64,000 bases of DNA from Nitzschia sp. pyKryTriq1. Lineage: Eukaryota; Bacillariophyta; Bacillariophyceae; Bacillariales; Bacillariaceae. Location of the stretch: NCBI GenBank assembly GCA_956465555.1, contig OY101117.1, forward strand, positions 2,356,001-2,420,000. Reading direction: 5' to 3'. The stretch's first letter is position 1, and each line of letters opens with the position of its first letter. The translations under genes were made by a program, and so were the position numbers. The notes under the pieces are model-generated. The model did not search any database, was not told where the DNA came from, and saw only the letters and a program-made list of their open reading frames with translations. Shown in pieces: positions 50,684-62,526 of this stretch.

Positions 50684-51586
50684 ATGTGCAAACTGGCAGC
50701 AGCATCTACATCTCTCTCGTCCTCTTCATCTGTCGTTGAGGATGGCACCAACAAAAAGATACCTTCTGGCTTCGAACAGCATCGACGCTTGATTGAAATT
50801 GGACTGGTAGTGATGTCAGTGATATACGGTACCATTTATTATACGGATCCTGACATATCAGTGAACCCTGTATTCTGTTCTGAGGAGGTGCTCGCGGCAT
50901 GCGATGGTTCTTGTAGGAGGTCCGATTTGATCGCCTACAAAGTCGTTTCGCTTCTCTCCATGATCACGATGGGTTCGATAGGAATCTACAACTGGCATTT
51001 TACCCGGGAATTCAAATTCCTTGGGTCCAAGGAAGCTACTCCTGAGGAAAGGTTGTTTGGGAACTTGGCGGCTTCAAACTATCTCAACGTCGTGATCTTT
51101 TGCTATCAACTCTGGGACTTTGTTGTTTCCCTTACAATCCCTGAGCACATCGACGTCATATTTCTTATCCACCATCTTTTGGCGTTGTTGACTGCGTACT
51201 GCTCCTTGGAATATCAGATGGTGGCTTACTACTCAATTTTTTATGGGGGCTGCTCGGAGTTTTCTTCCATTTTCCTGGTGTTTCTTGACAAGCGTTCCGT
51301 GATTCCGGTCACACCGGGTAGTCTGGCAGACCATTGGATCCAGCTGTGTCAAGTCATGTTCTTTTTTACATTTTCATATTATCGAATCGTTGGTTGGATC
51401 TCCCATAGCTTTCCATTGTGGAGGGATTGTGAAGCGGTGATTAAGTCAGGCTCGGTTGAAAAGCATCGGCCGGGGAAATCATATTTCCTGCATCTGTTCC
51501 AGGCACTCGATTTCACCTTGGGCGCCTTGCAGTGCTTTTGGTATTATACAATCGTGAACATGGTTCTGGGTGTTTTGTCTGGTTAG
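50684..51586 (+). CDS. TLC-domain membrane protein
   Basis: Single exon, 300 aa, with about seven hydrophobic segments. The first lies at residues 35-55 (IEIGLVVMSVIYGTIYY). The core carries VIFLIHHLLALLTAYCSLEY followed by YYSIFYGGCSEFSSIFLVFLD, and later QLCQVMFFFTFSYYRIVGW and LGALQCFWYYTIVNMVLGVL. The double His followed by a helix rich in aromatic residues and an acidic residue is typical of the TLC (TRAM-LAG1-CLN8) superfamily, which includes ceramide synthases, TMEM56 and CLN8-like ER proteins. The Cys-rich loop (CSEEVLAACDGSC) after the first segment may be lumenal. Lacking the ceramide-synthase Lag1 motif, it is more like TLCD/TMEM56-type proteins of ER lipids. Specific function unknown. 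Confidence 0.72.
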   Translation: MCKLAAASTSLSSSSSVVEDGTNKKIPSGFEQHRRLIEIGLVVMSVIYGTIYYTDPDISVNPVFCSEEVLAACDGSCRRSDLIAYKVVSLLSMITMGSIGIYNWHFTREFKFLGSKEATPEERLFGNLAASNYLNVVIFCYQLWDFVVSLTIPEHIDVIFLIHHLLALLTAYCSLEYQMVAYYSIFYGGCSEFSSIFLVFLDKRSVIPVTPGSLADHWIQLCQVMFFFTFSYYRIVGWISHSFPLWRDCEAVIKSGSVEKHRPGKSYFLHLFQALDFTLGALQCFWYYTIVNMVLGVLSG

Positions 51587-51784
51587 AGAGCGGGATGACG
51601 CTACCTCAATCACCGTACGAAGTCATGAGGAATTTAGGCAAAGGCAGGACTTCTCCTGTTCTGAATACCAATGTGGCCCCATTGAAATATTTGCTAGACT
51701 TGCCACCATACCCTGTCAAGAAAGTACCCAGTCCAGGTTAGTTCGACTACAGTTGTCACGAAAAATACGCCATACGCCTCTAGT

Positions 51785-52819
51785 CTAGTTACTGTTTTTG
51801 TTCTGTTCAAGTTCGACAAAATAGAGAGTCAAAGTAAATTTCTTTTCCTCCGCATTCCAATGAGTGACAAATCGCCCTGGTTCCTTATCAATAGGTTCAT
51901 TGGGAATTTTGAAAGCAACTGTTTCATACGGATCTGCTGCAAACAGCAAGTACTGATAGCGACGATCCGGTGGACTCTCTACCCGTTGTTCAAAGGCACT
52001 CATGAATCGATGGCGCGGCTGCAAATCAGCGTCGATTTCGGGGAAGCTCAATTCAAAGGATAGACATCGCTGATGCGTATCCGCATCTCGACTCTTAAAG
52101 ACTTGATAGGCCGGACGTCCAATCCGGACCTTGGGAGCGGGTGCCGAGGGGCCCGTCTTGCCAGTGGTTGGCCCAGTGGGCAGCGCGGTCCCTTCCTTTT
52201 CGGCGCGCAACTTCTCCATGTGGGCCCGACGGGCGAGCCCCTGTTGGTGCTTCTTCCCTTGCGTATGTGCCAAGTAATTCGCTTCATTGGTATGGAGCGT
52301 CAAACAGAGTTTGCACTCATACGTACCCAAGTGATTCCGCATCAAGTACGGATCCTTCGCCAAGTCAATGCTTTCTAGCGCCAACTGCTTCAATCGTTCC
52401 TTCCGTTCTCGTTCCGATTGCTGCGAACTACTGACACCACCTCCACCGAATTTACTACCAACTCGATTTTGTCGATCGATACCTCCCAGAATGGGAACAC
52501 GGAGGGAAAGGTGGAGCGGGGAAACTGCGGGTTCCTCCATCATCAACTGTTGGACTGTGGATGGATGAACATGGCGGCCTTGATGCCAAAGTTGAAGGGG
52601 GCACTGACATGCTCGTTGCTTCTTTCGTGGCTGCTGCTGCTGCTGCACAAGATTAGCGTCGGAAGAAGAAGATCGTTTGGTGCCCACATCTCTCTCCTTG
52701 GCCGCTTGCAACAAGGCGTCCAGCACCCCTGATGCGCTGCGGATCGACGAGGAAGAAAATTCCACTGTCGCCGTCTTGCCGCGCGGAGTCGTCAAGAGGA
52801 TTTGCCGTGGTCTTGACAT
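51785..52819 (-). CDS. SF3A2 (SF3a66/Prp11), U2 snRNP subunit
   Basis: Single exon, 344 aa. SF3A2 is part of the SF3a complex that completes the 17S U2 snRNP and contacts the branch-site region. The core is very clear: LESIDLAKDPYLMRNHLGTY, the matrin-type C2H2 finger ECKLCLTLHTNEANYLAHTQGKKHQ, then RIGRPAYQVFKSRD, LSFELSFPEIDADLQPRHRFMSAFEQRVE and RYQYLLFAADPYETVAFKIP. It lacks the proline-rich C-terminal repeats of metazoan SF3A2, as in yeast Prp11. About 110 extra residues precede the usual start (MSRPRQILLTTPRGKTATVEF ... LHLSLRVPILGGIDRQNRVGSK), a divergent extension. The family's own start would be near the last part (VGSKFGGGGVSSSQQSERERKERL). No intron needed. Confidence 0.93.
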   Translation of the reverse strand: MSRPRQILLTTPRGKTATVEFSSSSIRSASGVLDALLQAAKERDVGTKRSSSSDANLVQQQQQPRKKQRACQCPLQLWHQGRHVHPSTVQQLMMEEPAVSPLHLSLRVPILGGIDRQNRVGSKFGGGGVSSSQQSERERKERLKQLALESIDLAKDPYLMRNHLGTYECKLCLTLHTNEANYLAHTQGKKHQQGLARRAHMEKLRAEKEGTALPTGPTTGKTGPSAPAPKVRIGRPAYQVFKSRDADTHQRCLSFELSFPEIDADLQPRHRFMSAFEQRVESPPDRRYQYLLFAADPYETVAFKIPNEPIDKEPGRFVTHWNAEEKKFTLTLYFVELEQNKNSN

Positions 52820-53017
52820 GATGAGGCTGGGTTTGTTCTTCTTGCAAATTGTTACGGACAGTGTCTCGTGGTGGATAGATACAATACGGTAGGGCCAACT
52901 TATTGAAAGAGTGTGATGATTGTTGCAGTTATCAATGGTACAAGTAAAACAAGTACAAGTACCGTGTTAATGTATTGAACTCTTTGTGCGTGCTCCGTTT
53001 TCCGTTTTTCAACGCTA

Positions 53018-53330
53018 CCCGGTAGCTGGTACCGGCAGAGGGTACCGGTACTACCAAGTTGGTACTACAGTACGGTACTGGTAGTAGACGCTAATAGAGC
53101 TCGACGCGTTGCGTTTTGTGAACGATTTATGATGTACCGGTACCTGGTACGTGTACTGTGTCATAAAAATATGTGAGGTTGTTTCCGCGGTTGACCGCCT
53201 GTCCGCCGTCAAACACCATCGAGACTTCTTCGACCGACCGAAATCAACGAGCGACTTCGTGGACTACAGTACGTACCGGTACCAGGTTTAGTAGGGTACG
53301 AGGTACGTACACGTACAGGTACGAGGGTCT
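53018..53330. repeat. GTAC-palindrome cluster
   Basis: Two sub-clusters with GGTACCGGCAG, GGGTACCGGTACTACC, TACCGGTACCTGGTACGTG and GTACGTACCGGTACC. They lie between SF3A2 and the coiled-coil gene. Confidence 0.8.
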
Positions 53331-53515
53331 GCCGCGAGAATCATCCAGTCTCTCTACTACTAGAGCTCTCTCTATGTAGAGATTAAATTAAAAGAGCATC
53401 AAATAGAGTGACAAGCTTGCAAAAGGCTAAAAGCAATCCTACCATACTTGTAGTAAGTTATAATTCAACTATGGTGCCCTTTAATTGAGTGGCATATTCC
53501 CTTCATCGACTTCAA

Positions 53516-53534
53516 TGTGTGTGTGTGTGTGTGT
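53516..53534. repeat. (GT)n microsatellite
   Basis: Nine GT dinucleotides just downstream of the coiled-coil gene's stop codon. Confidence 0.85.
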
Positions 53535-53545
53535 TCTTGCGTGCA

Positions 53546-56500
53546 CTAGCAGAAAATACCGTCTCCTCTTCTTATCTCCTCCTCTTCTTTGCTTTTCTTT
53601 GAGAGAGGATTGCTTGCTGAGAGGATTGTGGTTGTCAGTTCATGGCTTTTTCGACGAATCTTATCTGTCCAACGCGCAGCACGACCTGTTGGTGCGTGGA
53701 TATCCATGCCGTTGTCATCCTCGCACGAACCTCCCTCGGAATTTGACTCCTGCTCGCTGTCGCTACTACCACTGTCTGACATACTCTTGATGATACCTTC
53801 CAAGTACTTTAAATGCGCGTCACGCTCATTGCTGGTATCCTGCAGATGGCTGCTCTTGGTCGTCGTTTGCTTTGTCTTCAAACTCTCGTTTTCCGCCAAA
53901 GTTTCTTCCAACTCTACTTCGTCAGTTCCATCAGAGTTGTTTTCCTTCAAAGTTCTGGTGTCAAACTCCGCTTCTTCGTGGATGGGGGGCATCCAAAATG
54001 TGGTAGAGGTTTGATGCATCTTCTCAATGGTCCGTTGTTGGAAAATACACTTGGATCTAAGCTGATTCCTTTCCATTTCCAGGTCTCGAATCTTGGACTC
54101 AAGATCGTCAGTCGGTTCAGCGGGCTCCCTGATGGCCGCTTGGTGTTTTGGCGCTCCCTGTAGTAGTATTGCGGAAGCACCCTTCGCCGACAAATCCTTC
54201 ACCTGCACCACCAGCTTGGCGATCGCTTCTTCTTGTGAGAGACGCACGGCGTTGCTCTTCTCAAGTTCGTACTGGAGTTTCTTGATAAGATTCGCTTCCG
54301 AAGCGTCCACTGAATCATTGCTTGATATTGATTTCGAGTTTCCACTCTCGTCGTTGCACGATTCTTGGAGAGCTCGCTGGCTATTCGTCAATACGTGTTG
54401 CAGCTCGTGCTCCAATGCTCGCATTTTCAGCTTCATCTGTTCTTCTTCTTCGGCCATCAACGCGACGGATGCTTGCTGGGATTCGATTTTGGTTTTCAGT
54501 AAATCGCGTTCTTCTTCAAGTTCGAGGATGATTCGTGTTTTCAAATCTTGGTCATCCTTTTCGTTTAGCACTGTGCCATTGCTCAGCGCCGCCGATAGCC
54601 GGTCGTTCTCGCTTTGCAACTCCTCCAAGCGAACCTCGAAATCGACATTGACCTCTGCCGTACGAACTTCATTCTTCGTAATCTCGGCCGACAAACGTTC
54701 ATTTTCCTTCTGCAATTCTTCGATTCGAGTCTCCAACTCTTTTTTGCCATCGTACAAGTTCTTTTGGTTCATGCCAAGCGAAGCTGACAACCTATCATTC
54801 TCATCCAGCAGTTCTTTCAGGTCAGTTGGCACATCATCTTTATATGTAGGGCTACTTGACCTGTAATCAAGTTCCTGATCAAACATGAGAAGCTGTTTCT
54901 CGATCTCACTCTTTGTGGGCCGTCCTTGGTCAGATTCCAATAGGCCGGCAATCATCGTGAGGTTCCCCGATTCCAAATCTTCAATATACTCTCTCATGAG
55001 CTTCATGTTCTTCATCATTTCCTCATCTTGAAGAAAACGCTCCAACATTTCGGTCTTGTGCTGTGCTTCGAGAAGCATGAGTTTTTCCTCAAGTTCTGAG
55101 CATTGAATACAGCCGCCAATTTCGGATCCATCTACCGAGCTATCCTCTTCCTGCTCTGAAGGTAAGAGCTTCTCACTCGGATATGCATGATCAATAGCCT
55201 TCACGGAATAGACCGTCTTTTCTGTGGTGTTAAAGCTGAGTGCTTCTCCGTGCAATTCCGAAGACGACTCGTTGTAGTAGATGTCTTCTTTCTCTTCGTC
55301 ATCGTCGTCATCATCATCATCATCAAAATGGTCGTCACCATCGTCAGAGTAGGTTTGCATACTGATATCCTTTTTTTCAGACGATTGAGAATCGTCCTTT
55401 GAAGTATCTTCCTCATCGGAGTCGGTGTAGAGCCTCTCAAGAGAGTTGTTGTCCATGGAGTCAACGGTCTTGGTTTCAAGCTTCGACTTAGCCACAATTT
55501 CTTCTTCCCGAATGGTATTGGATTGCACAAAACTGTCAGAATTACTGCTTGCTGAATCATCGTTTGTTGCACTGGTTTCGCTTTCGGTATCAATCAAATC
55601 GTCCGTGGTTGTAGATTCTGGTTCAGACCAAAAGATATCATCAGGAAAGACGCCCCCCTGGGTCACCTTGGAGCCAGTACGAGCGTGGTCTCTAGTACCT
55701 GATATCATCAATTTTGCAATGACCTTCACTTCATCCATAGACATGACATTTTTGTTTGCCGTGGATTGGTTTTTATAAACATAATCATTCTCGTATTTAA
55801 CCTTGTCGTCTTCATCGTCACTGCTGTCAAAAGGATTTGCACCTTTGGACTCAATCTCATCCCGAACAGTCGTGGTTGTCTCGAGAGAACTGATGTCCGT
55901 TTCAGCATTGGTATTATCATCTTCGCTGATTATTCCATAGTGCTCATCTGGAACAGCATCTCGTCTGGGTGATTCAGCCTTGAGAAAAATATCTAGAGCA
56001 GGATTACTTTCATCGACGGTTGGAATCGACTTGCCCGTTGCACCAGTCATTTCGCCATAGCTGGTTTTCACCATGGTAGTGGAGCCCGACCAAAAAGCGG
56101 CGTCATCAGGAAATATATCTTCCACCACTGCGTCTGTTTCGAGCTCATAGTACGTATCATCGACGTCGGAGGCATGACTGGCGTCACAGTCTGATAAGGA
56201 AGAATCATCGTAGAAGATAGATGACACGGACATGGTATCGGGAGGGTCACGAGCCGAATAGGATGTATCTCTTCCTTGTCCCTTAGGTTCTTTGCTCAAA
56301 CTTGACGCACGAAGAAATGACCTCGGTGGCCCTTCGTGGTCGGTGCGACACTGGGAGCTAGGACTGGCAAGGGCCACAGCCAGTGTGTCTTCGAAAATAT
56401 TTGCTGGAAATGCACCCTCTGTCTTGCATTCCAATTCATTGTTCTTGTGTTTCAATGATGGAAAGATGCGTTTCTTGTAGATACGTCCTACGCGTAATGA

Positions 56501-56674
56501 GTCATCGCGTCCGCTTCCCCGAGGAGTTGTCTCGCCAAGAAATTCTTCCTCGTCGTTGTTTTCGCTAGTCTCGACGCGAAAGCCTCGATCTCTCAGAGGA
56601 ATATCTTCACGCTCTTCATCCACGGCATGGTAAATGGAAACAGCTTTCTTGGTAGCCTTCCTGAGTATCCTCAT
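53546..56674 (-). CDS. Large acidic coiled-coil protein
   Basis: Single exon, 1042 aa, ATG at 56674. I do not recognise the family. The N-terminal half is disordered and acidic, with short motifs repeated around a bulky aromatic pair: VVEDIFPDDAAFWSGSTTMV, GVFPDDIFWSEPESTTTD and the weaker FPANIFEDTLAVALA. The second half is a long coiled coil (from IQCSELEEKLMLLEAQHKTEM to about residue 940) with heptads in LQKENERLSAEITKNE, LQSENDRLSAALSNG and LEEERDLLKTKIESQ, the type of golgin, centrosomal or myosin-tail proteins. The C-terminus is basic and Ser-rich, then ends KEEEEIRRGDGIFC, where the final Cys in a C-terminal FC could be lipidated only if it fitted a prenylation rule (it does not). Likely a scaffold. 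Confidence 0.7.
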   Translation of the reverse strand: MRILRKATKKAVSIYHAVDEEREDIPLRDRGFRVETSENNDEEEFLGETTPRGSGRDDSLRVGRIYKKRIFPSLKHKNNELECKTEGAFPANIFEDTLAVALASPSSQCRTDHEGPPRSFLRASSLSKEPKGQGRDTSYSARDPPDTMSVSSIFYDDSSLSDCDASHASDVDDTYYELETDAVVEDIFPDDAAFWSGSTTMVKTSYGEMTGATGKSIPTVDESNPALDIFLKAESPRRDAVPDEHYGIISEDDNTNAETDISSLETTTTVRDEIESKGANPFDSSDDEDDKVKYENDYVYKNQSTANKNVMSMDEVKVIAKLMISGTRDHARTGSKVTQGGVFPDDIFWSEPESTTTDDLIDTESETSATNDDSASSNSDSFVQSNTIREEEIVAKSKLETKTVDSMDNNSLERLYTDSDEEDTSKDDSQSSEKKDISMQTYSDDGDDHFDDDDDDDDDEEKEDIYYNESSSELHGEALSFNTTEKTVYSVKAIDHAYPSEKLLPSEQEEDSSVDGSEIGGCIQCSELEEKLMLLEAQHKTEMLERFLQDEEMMKNMKLMREYIEDLESGNLTMIAGLLESDQGRPTKSEIEKQLLMFDQELDYRSSSPTYKDDVPTDLKELLDENDRLSASLGMNQKNLYDGKKELETRIEELQKENERLSAEITKNEVRTAEVNVDFEVRLEELQSENDRLSAALSNGTVLNEKDDQDLKTRIILELEEERDLLKTKIESQQASVALMAEEEEQMKLKMRALEHELQHVLTNSQRALQESCNDESGNSKSISSNDSVDASEANLIKKLQYELEKSNAVRLSQEEAIAKLVVQVKDLSAKGASAILLQGAPKHQAAIREPAEPTDDLESKIRDLEMERNQLRSKCIFQQRTIEKMHQTSTTFWMPPIHEEAEFDTRTLKENNSDGTDEVELEETLAENESLKTKQTTTKSSHLQDTSNERDAHLKYLEGIIKSMSDSGSSDSEQESNSEGGSCEDDNGMDIHAPTGRAARWTDKIRRKSHELTTTILSASNPLSKKSKEEEEIRRGDGIFC

Positions 56675-57597
56675 GGCTCAACTTCACCGGTACGAAGAAA
56701 GTAGGTATCAAAGTTGTCACAAGGTTATCGCTATCGCAGATTTGTTTGACATCGGAAGCAGGTAAAACCTCCTTGGGTAACTCTCAATTTCGGCGGTCGG
56801 ATCGAATTTTAGTGATCCTTGGATCGATCGCTAAAATCGTGCCGTTAAAAAACGTTAAAACCCGTGTAAATACGATCACCTCGACTCACCCGCTCATGAC
56901 GACGTGAGAGCTGAGAGCCCTCTTTGGAAAAGCGAAAGTGACATTCTTCGATGACACACGTAAATTTGACTACTGACAACGTCTGTCATGATACGTAGGA
57001 AATTGGCGAAGTCACATCAACGCAAGAACGCACGCACGGAAGACCGGCGAAGACAGTACCAGTATTACCTGGTACGAACATACCTGGTACCTGGTACCTA
57101 CCGGTACCGCACAGTATGCCGTAATCTTCGTGCACCGAGCGACGACGAGCGACGGAAGATCTTATTCTCGCGTCAGTCGCCTTTGCTCATGCGCCCGCCA
57201 ACCGCACGCTTTGGTCCGAAATCTTGGGGATCTTTTTTCTTTTCAAAGATAGGGCGCAACGGACAGCACAGACTAATCGTCGAACCACCTTACGATTACA
57301 AGTATTCTGAAGACAACATACTTGTACATCATAATAAGACATTGTATCCATCCATACGGGAGACCAGCAGGGTTCGTTCAAGTTACTGTGATACAAGTGA
57401 AAGCGATATTCCGAACTTTTTCATATTCTGGTGTTTGAGCTCTTGAGGTTTTCACGACTCCTCGCCGAGTGTATCTTGTGCAGCAATTATTATTTCACCT
57501 TTGTGGGCATTGGGATTCCGTCTCAGTGAATAACGATTGTGCTGGGTGTATACTACGAATAGTGTTGCGATAAGAGAGCGCAAATTAAGATAGAAGA
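56675..57597. other. Divergent promoter region
   Basis: Between the coiled-coil gene (-) and the MAPK (+). A GTAC cluster sits at 57050-57115. A plus-strand frame at 56988-57446 crosses that cluster and is not a supported gene. Confidence 0.5.
57050..57115. repeat. GTAC-palindrome cluster
   Basis: ACCTGGTACGAACATACCTG and CTGGTACCTACCGGTACCGC form a dense short cluster in the promoter of the MAPK gene. Confidence 0.8.
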
Positions 57598-59783
<2,186 letters not shown>

Positions 59784-60076
59784 GGAATGAATCATCATCA
59801 TCAGCATTCTCCTATTGCGTGCGTCCACGATACTGGTACTAGTATGATTTTCGTGCCAAGACCACGCCATAGTGCAGTAAGTACTCCTACTACTAACAAA
59901 ATAGGCGATTGGATTGTAGGAGTATGTAATACTTTTCAGTTATTTTGAAATGTAACGGTATGAATTGTACCGGTATGTAAATCCAAATTAAAGTTTTGGA
60001 ATGTACTGTGTTTAGGTGCTGAATGAATGATTGCATTGTGATGTGCTGCATATCTGTATATACGGTAGGCAGGTTG

Positions 60077-61537
60077 TTAGGCGTCATCCGACATGAGTGC
60101 TTCTCCAAGAGAGTATCCACGCAAACCCGGCCCTTCTTCCATGTACTTTTTGTAGTACACGTATCCCCCGACACCTGTCAAAATAAAAACTACGAGCATG
60201 AACTTCCCAAAGCCTCCCTTTTTCTTCTTGTTCTGAGTGGAGGACTTTGAGGGTTCCGGAGTTTGTCCATCATGAGCATTGCAGTGCATCGGAGACCGGG
60301 AGGCACAAGCCACAGGGTCGCCACAGGATCCACAGGCATAACAGACATGAGGCGCCTTGCCGGTGGCAAATCCCATGCAAAAGGATTCAAAGACGGATTT
60401 CGTGGAAATCGACCACTTCATAGGCAAATGATTGACAAAGACCGTGGGCGTCATTACAATGTGTTCGCTCCGCTGCATGGCATCGGCCAACATCGAGTTG
60501 GTGTCATCCTTTTCAACGTCGCCACTATCCTTCATGCACTCTTCAATGAATTCTTCCTTGATATTGGAGTGCTTGAAAACATCCTTGATACAATCCTTGT
60601 TCGAGAAAAAGTCAATGGACTGACACAAGGTGTTGAAGTGATTCAAGTACTCCCAGAAGCCCTTGTCGGCGTGATGTTTCCACAAGCACATGCGGCGGAG
60701 ACTCTCAATGACGACGTCCTTTCCATGAATTCCGCGGTGACTGACCGAGCAGTAGCGTCCATTATTGGTGCACATTTCGTAGCAAGGGCTTCCAGGTTCG
60801 TCCGCATGCTGGTAGCATTCAAGTCGAGTGCCATCCAGAATGTAGTGATGCGGTTGAAAGTTCAAGCGGTCCTTGAGGACCATAGCAAGGGCGGAAAAGT
60901 TGGCGAGGAACTCTTCCGTGGCGTCGTGCGTGGGAGTGTACCAGAGATCGACGTCGACACTGTGCTCAAACTTGGGCAGATGCCACGCCATTTCCATCAG
61001 GACGGGTTCGTTCCTGCCAATGGCTTTTATAATGTGCGAGGCGTTTCCCTTGCCAATCATCATGGTGGGGATCACGATCGACGCACCGGAACCATCGTCC
61101 CATAAGTTCGGCATACTCTCTTGGCACTGCTCTTCCTTTTCGCATGCTTCACTGCACAAGCAGTGGTTGTTGACAATGATCAGACCCGAGGCACCCAGGG
61201 TTTGTGCAAGACGAGCCTTGGCCACGGGCGTGCAGCCACCGAGGTCTGCCATCAAAAAGTAGGGTGTTTTCAAGGCCTTGGTGACGTTCTTGTTGGGCAT
61301 GGAGCAAAGATTTCCCTCCGCATAGTGCGTCACCATGGCCATGTGGCCATCTTGCCTCCAGAGATCCCAATGCGCACCGAAATGGGCTCGCATGTGCTCC
61401 ATCCCACCGCTGACATTGTGGACGTGGAGTTTCGTGGGGATCTGGACATTGATGTAGGATGAAATATTGGCATCGAAGGCCGCCTGGCAACCCACAAGGA
61501 GCCAAGCGAATGCTACGAGAATGACTCGAAACAACAT
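60077..61537 (-). CDS. PA-domain vacuolar sorting receptor-like protein
   Basis: Single exon, 486 aa from the ATG at 61537; upstream codons lack ATG. The order is signal peptide (MLFRVILVAFAWLLVGCQAAF), protease-associated domain (about residues 30-170, with YFLMADLGGCTPVAKARLAQ, ASGLIIVNNH and VIPTMMIGKGNASHIIKAI), a Cys-containing central part (SPCYEMCTNNGRYCSVSHRGIHGKDVVIESLRRMCLW), a Lys-rich stretch, one transmembrane helix (FMLVVFILTGVGGYVYY) and a 23-residue cytosolic tail. This is the plan of plant VSR/BP80 and RMR-type receptors that carry soluble cargo to vacuoles, but the EGF repeats that plant VSRs have before the membrane are missing; a short CxxC knot (CYACGSCGDPVAC) stands in their place. 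The tail lacks a clear YxxPhi; it has GYSLGEAL. Confidence 0.8.
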   Translation of the reverse strand: MLFRVILVAFAWLLVGCQAAFDANISSYINVQIPTKLHVHNVSGGMEHMRAHFGAHWDLWRQDGHMAMVTHYAEGNLCSMPNKNVTKALKTPYFLMADLGGCTPVAKARLAQTLGASGLIIVNNHCLCSEACEKEEQCQESMPNLWDDGSGASIVIPTMMIGKGNASHIIKAIGRNEPVLMEMAWHLPKFEHSVDVDLWYTPTHDATEEFLANFSALAMVLKDRLNFQPHHYILDGTRLECYQHADEPGSPCYEMCTNNGRYCSVSHRGIHGKDVVIESLRRMCLWKHHADKGFWEYLNHFNTLCQSIDFFSNKDCIKDVFKHSNIKEEFIEECMKDSGDVEKDDTNSMLADAMQRSEHIVMTPTVFVNHLPMKWSISTKSVFESFCMGFATGKAPHVCYACGSCGDPVACASRSPMHCNAHDGQTPEPSKSSTQNKKKKGGFGKFMLVVFILTGVGGYVYYKKYMEEGPGLRGYSLGEALMSDDA

Positions 61538-62526
61538 GATGCACTCGTGCAGTATGTGTATGCGTATATGTATCGTGGACAACAACAGTTCAGTCAGTCA
61601 GTTGCAGCTGCGTAAGGTACGAGTTTTGTAGCAACAAGGGAGTGGCGAAAGCAAATGGATACCCAGCAAATATCACTGCAGGTAGTCTACGTAGAAGATT
61701 GTAACTTGAAATTGACTCCCACGCGTTCGTATCATCAATGGGATGAAATGATTCAACAGCAACGGCATGCCGGTACTCGTACTGTACCGGTAATACCCGT
61801 AAAGCAACTCCCACCGACAGCAGCAGCAACAACACACAACACGCCTTCTTCCAAGCGAGCAACGCAACAATCAACAAAGCAGGGGGTGTAAAGGATCTTC
61901 GTTCAGATTTGCGTCCGCCATGGCGTGATTTGATTGGGGGAATGAGTGTCTCAATGTTGTCTTCGCTTCTTATTTATAAACATGTGATGCGACGTACAGA
62001 CCGTAGAATACCCGACCTGGGCCAAACCGTCCGTTATTTTTTTGTTACGTAAAAAGAATACGAACAACATGCTGTACAGTCATCACTCAGTCAGTTGTTG
62101 TTTGTTGGCACTATGTACACCTGCGGTACAAGTACACTACATACTTCGCCCGCGACGCGACGATGAAGAACGGGAAGCTGGAAGCTGGAAGGGATCAAGA
62201 TTTTTTTCGTTTCATCTCATGATCTCATCTCATCATCTCATCTACAGTGTCGCTGCTACTAGTAGGTGCCAGACTACTTCGTATTGTCCCACCTCCACTT
62301 CCACTAACTTGGTCGACAACTCTGTTGTTGTATCACATTCACTCTACATTCACTCGAGGAAGCAGAGAAAGCGCTTGTAACAAACAATCACGAAAAGGCC
62401 TTTATTGCAAGGAAAGAAAGGCACAAGCCGCCGGGTCGGTCGAGCGAAGAAAATAGAGGCAGTGTCACGACAACTCAGTCTCGTTCTTCACATATATTGT
62501 CAACCGGTGTTTGTTACAACATCAGC
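61538..62526. other. Divergent promoter region
   Basis: Contains an ATG-headed plus frame (61655-61891, 78 aa) and an opposite overlapping one; neither has support. A short GTACCGGTA phrase lies near 61785. No RNA gene seen. Confidence 0.4.

Larger units (their letters stand above)
52820..53545. other. Intergenic with GTAC clusters
   Basis: SF3A2 promoter side. GTAC clusters at 52935-52960, 53018-53085 and 53130-53330, then a CTCTCTACTACTAGAGCTCTC tract at about 53350-53375. A (GT)n microsatellite lies at 53516-53534. No gene. Confidence 0.55.

Noticed and set aside
56988-57446. 152-aa frame upstream of the MAPK
   Set aside because: It runs through a GTAC cluster and has no domain, coding composition or upstream promoter that would support it.
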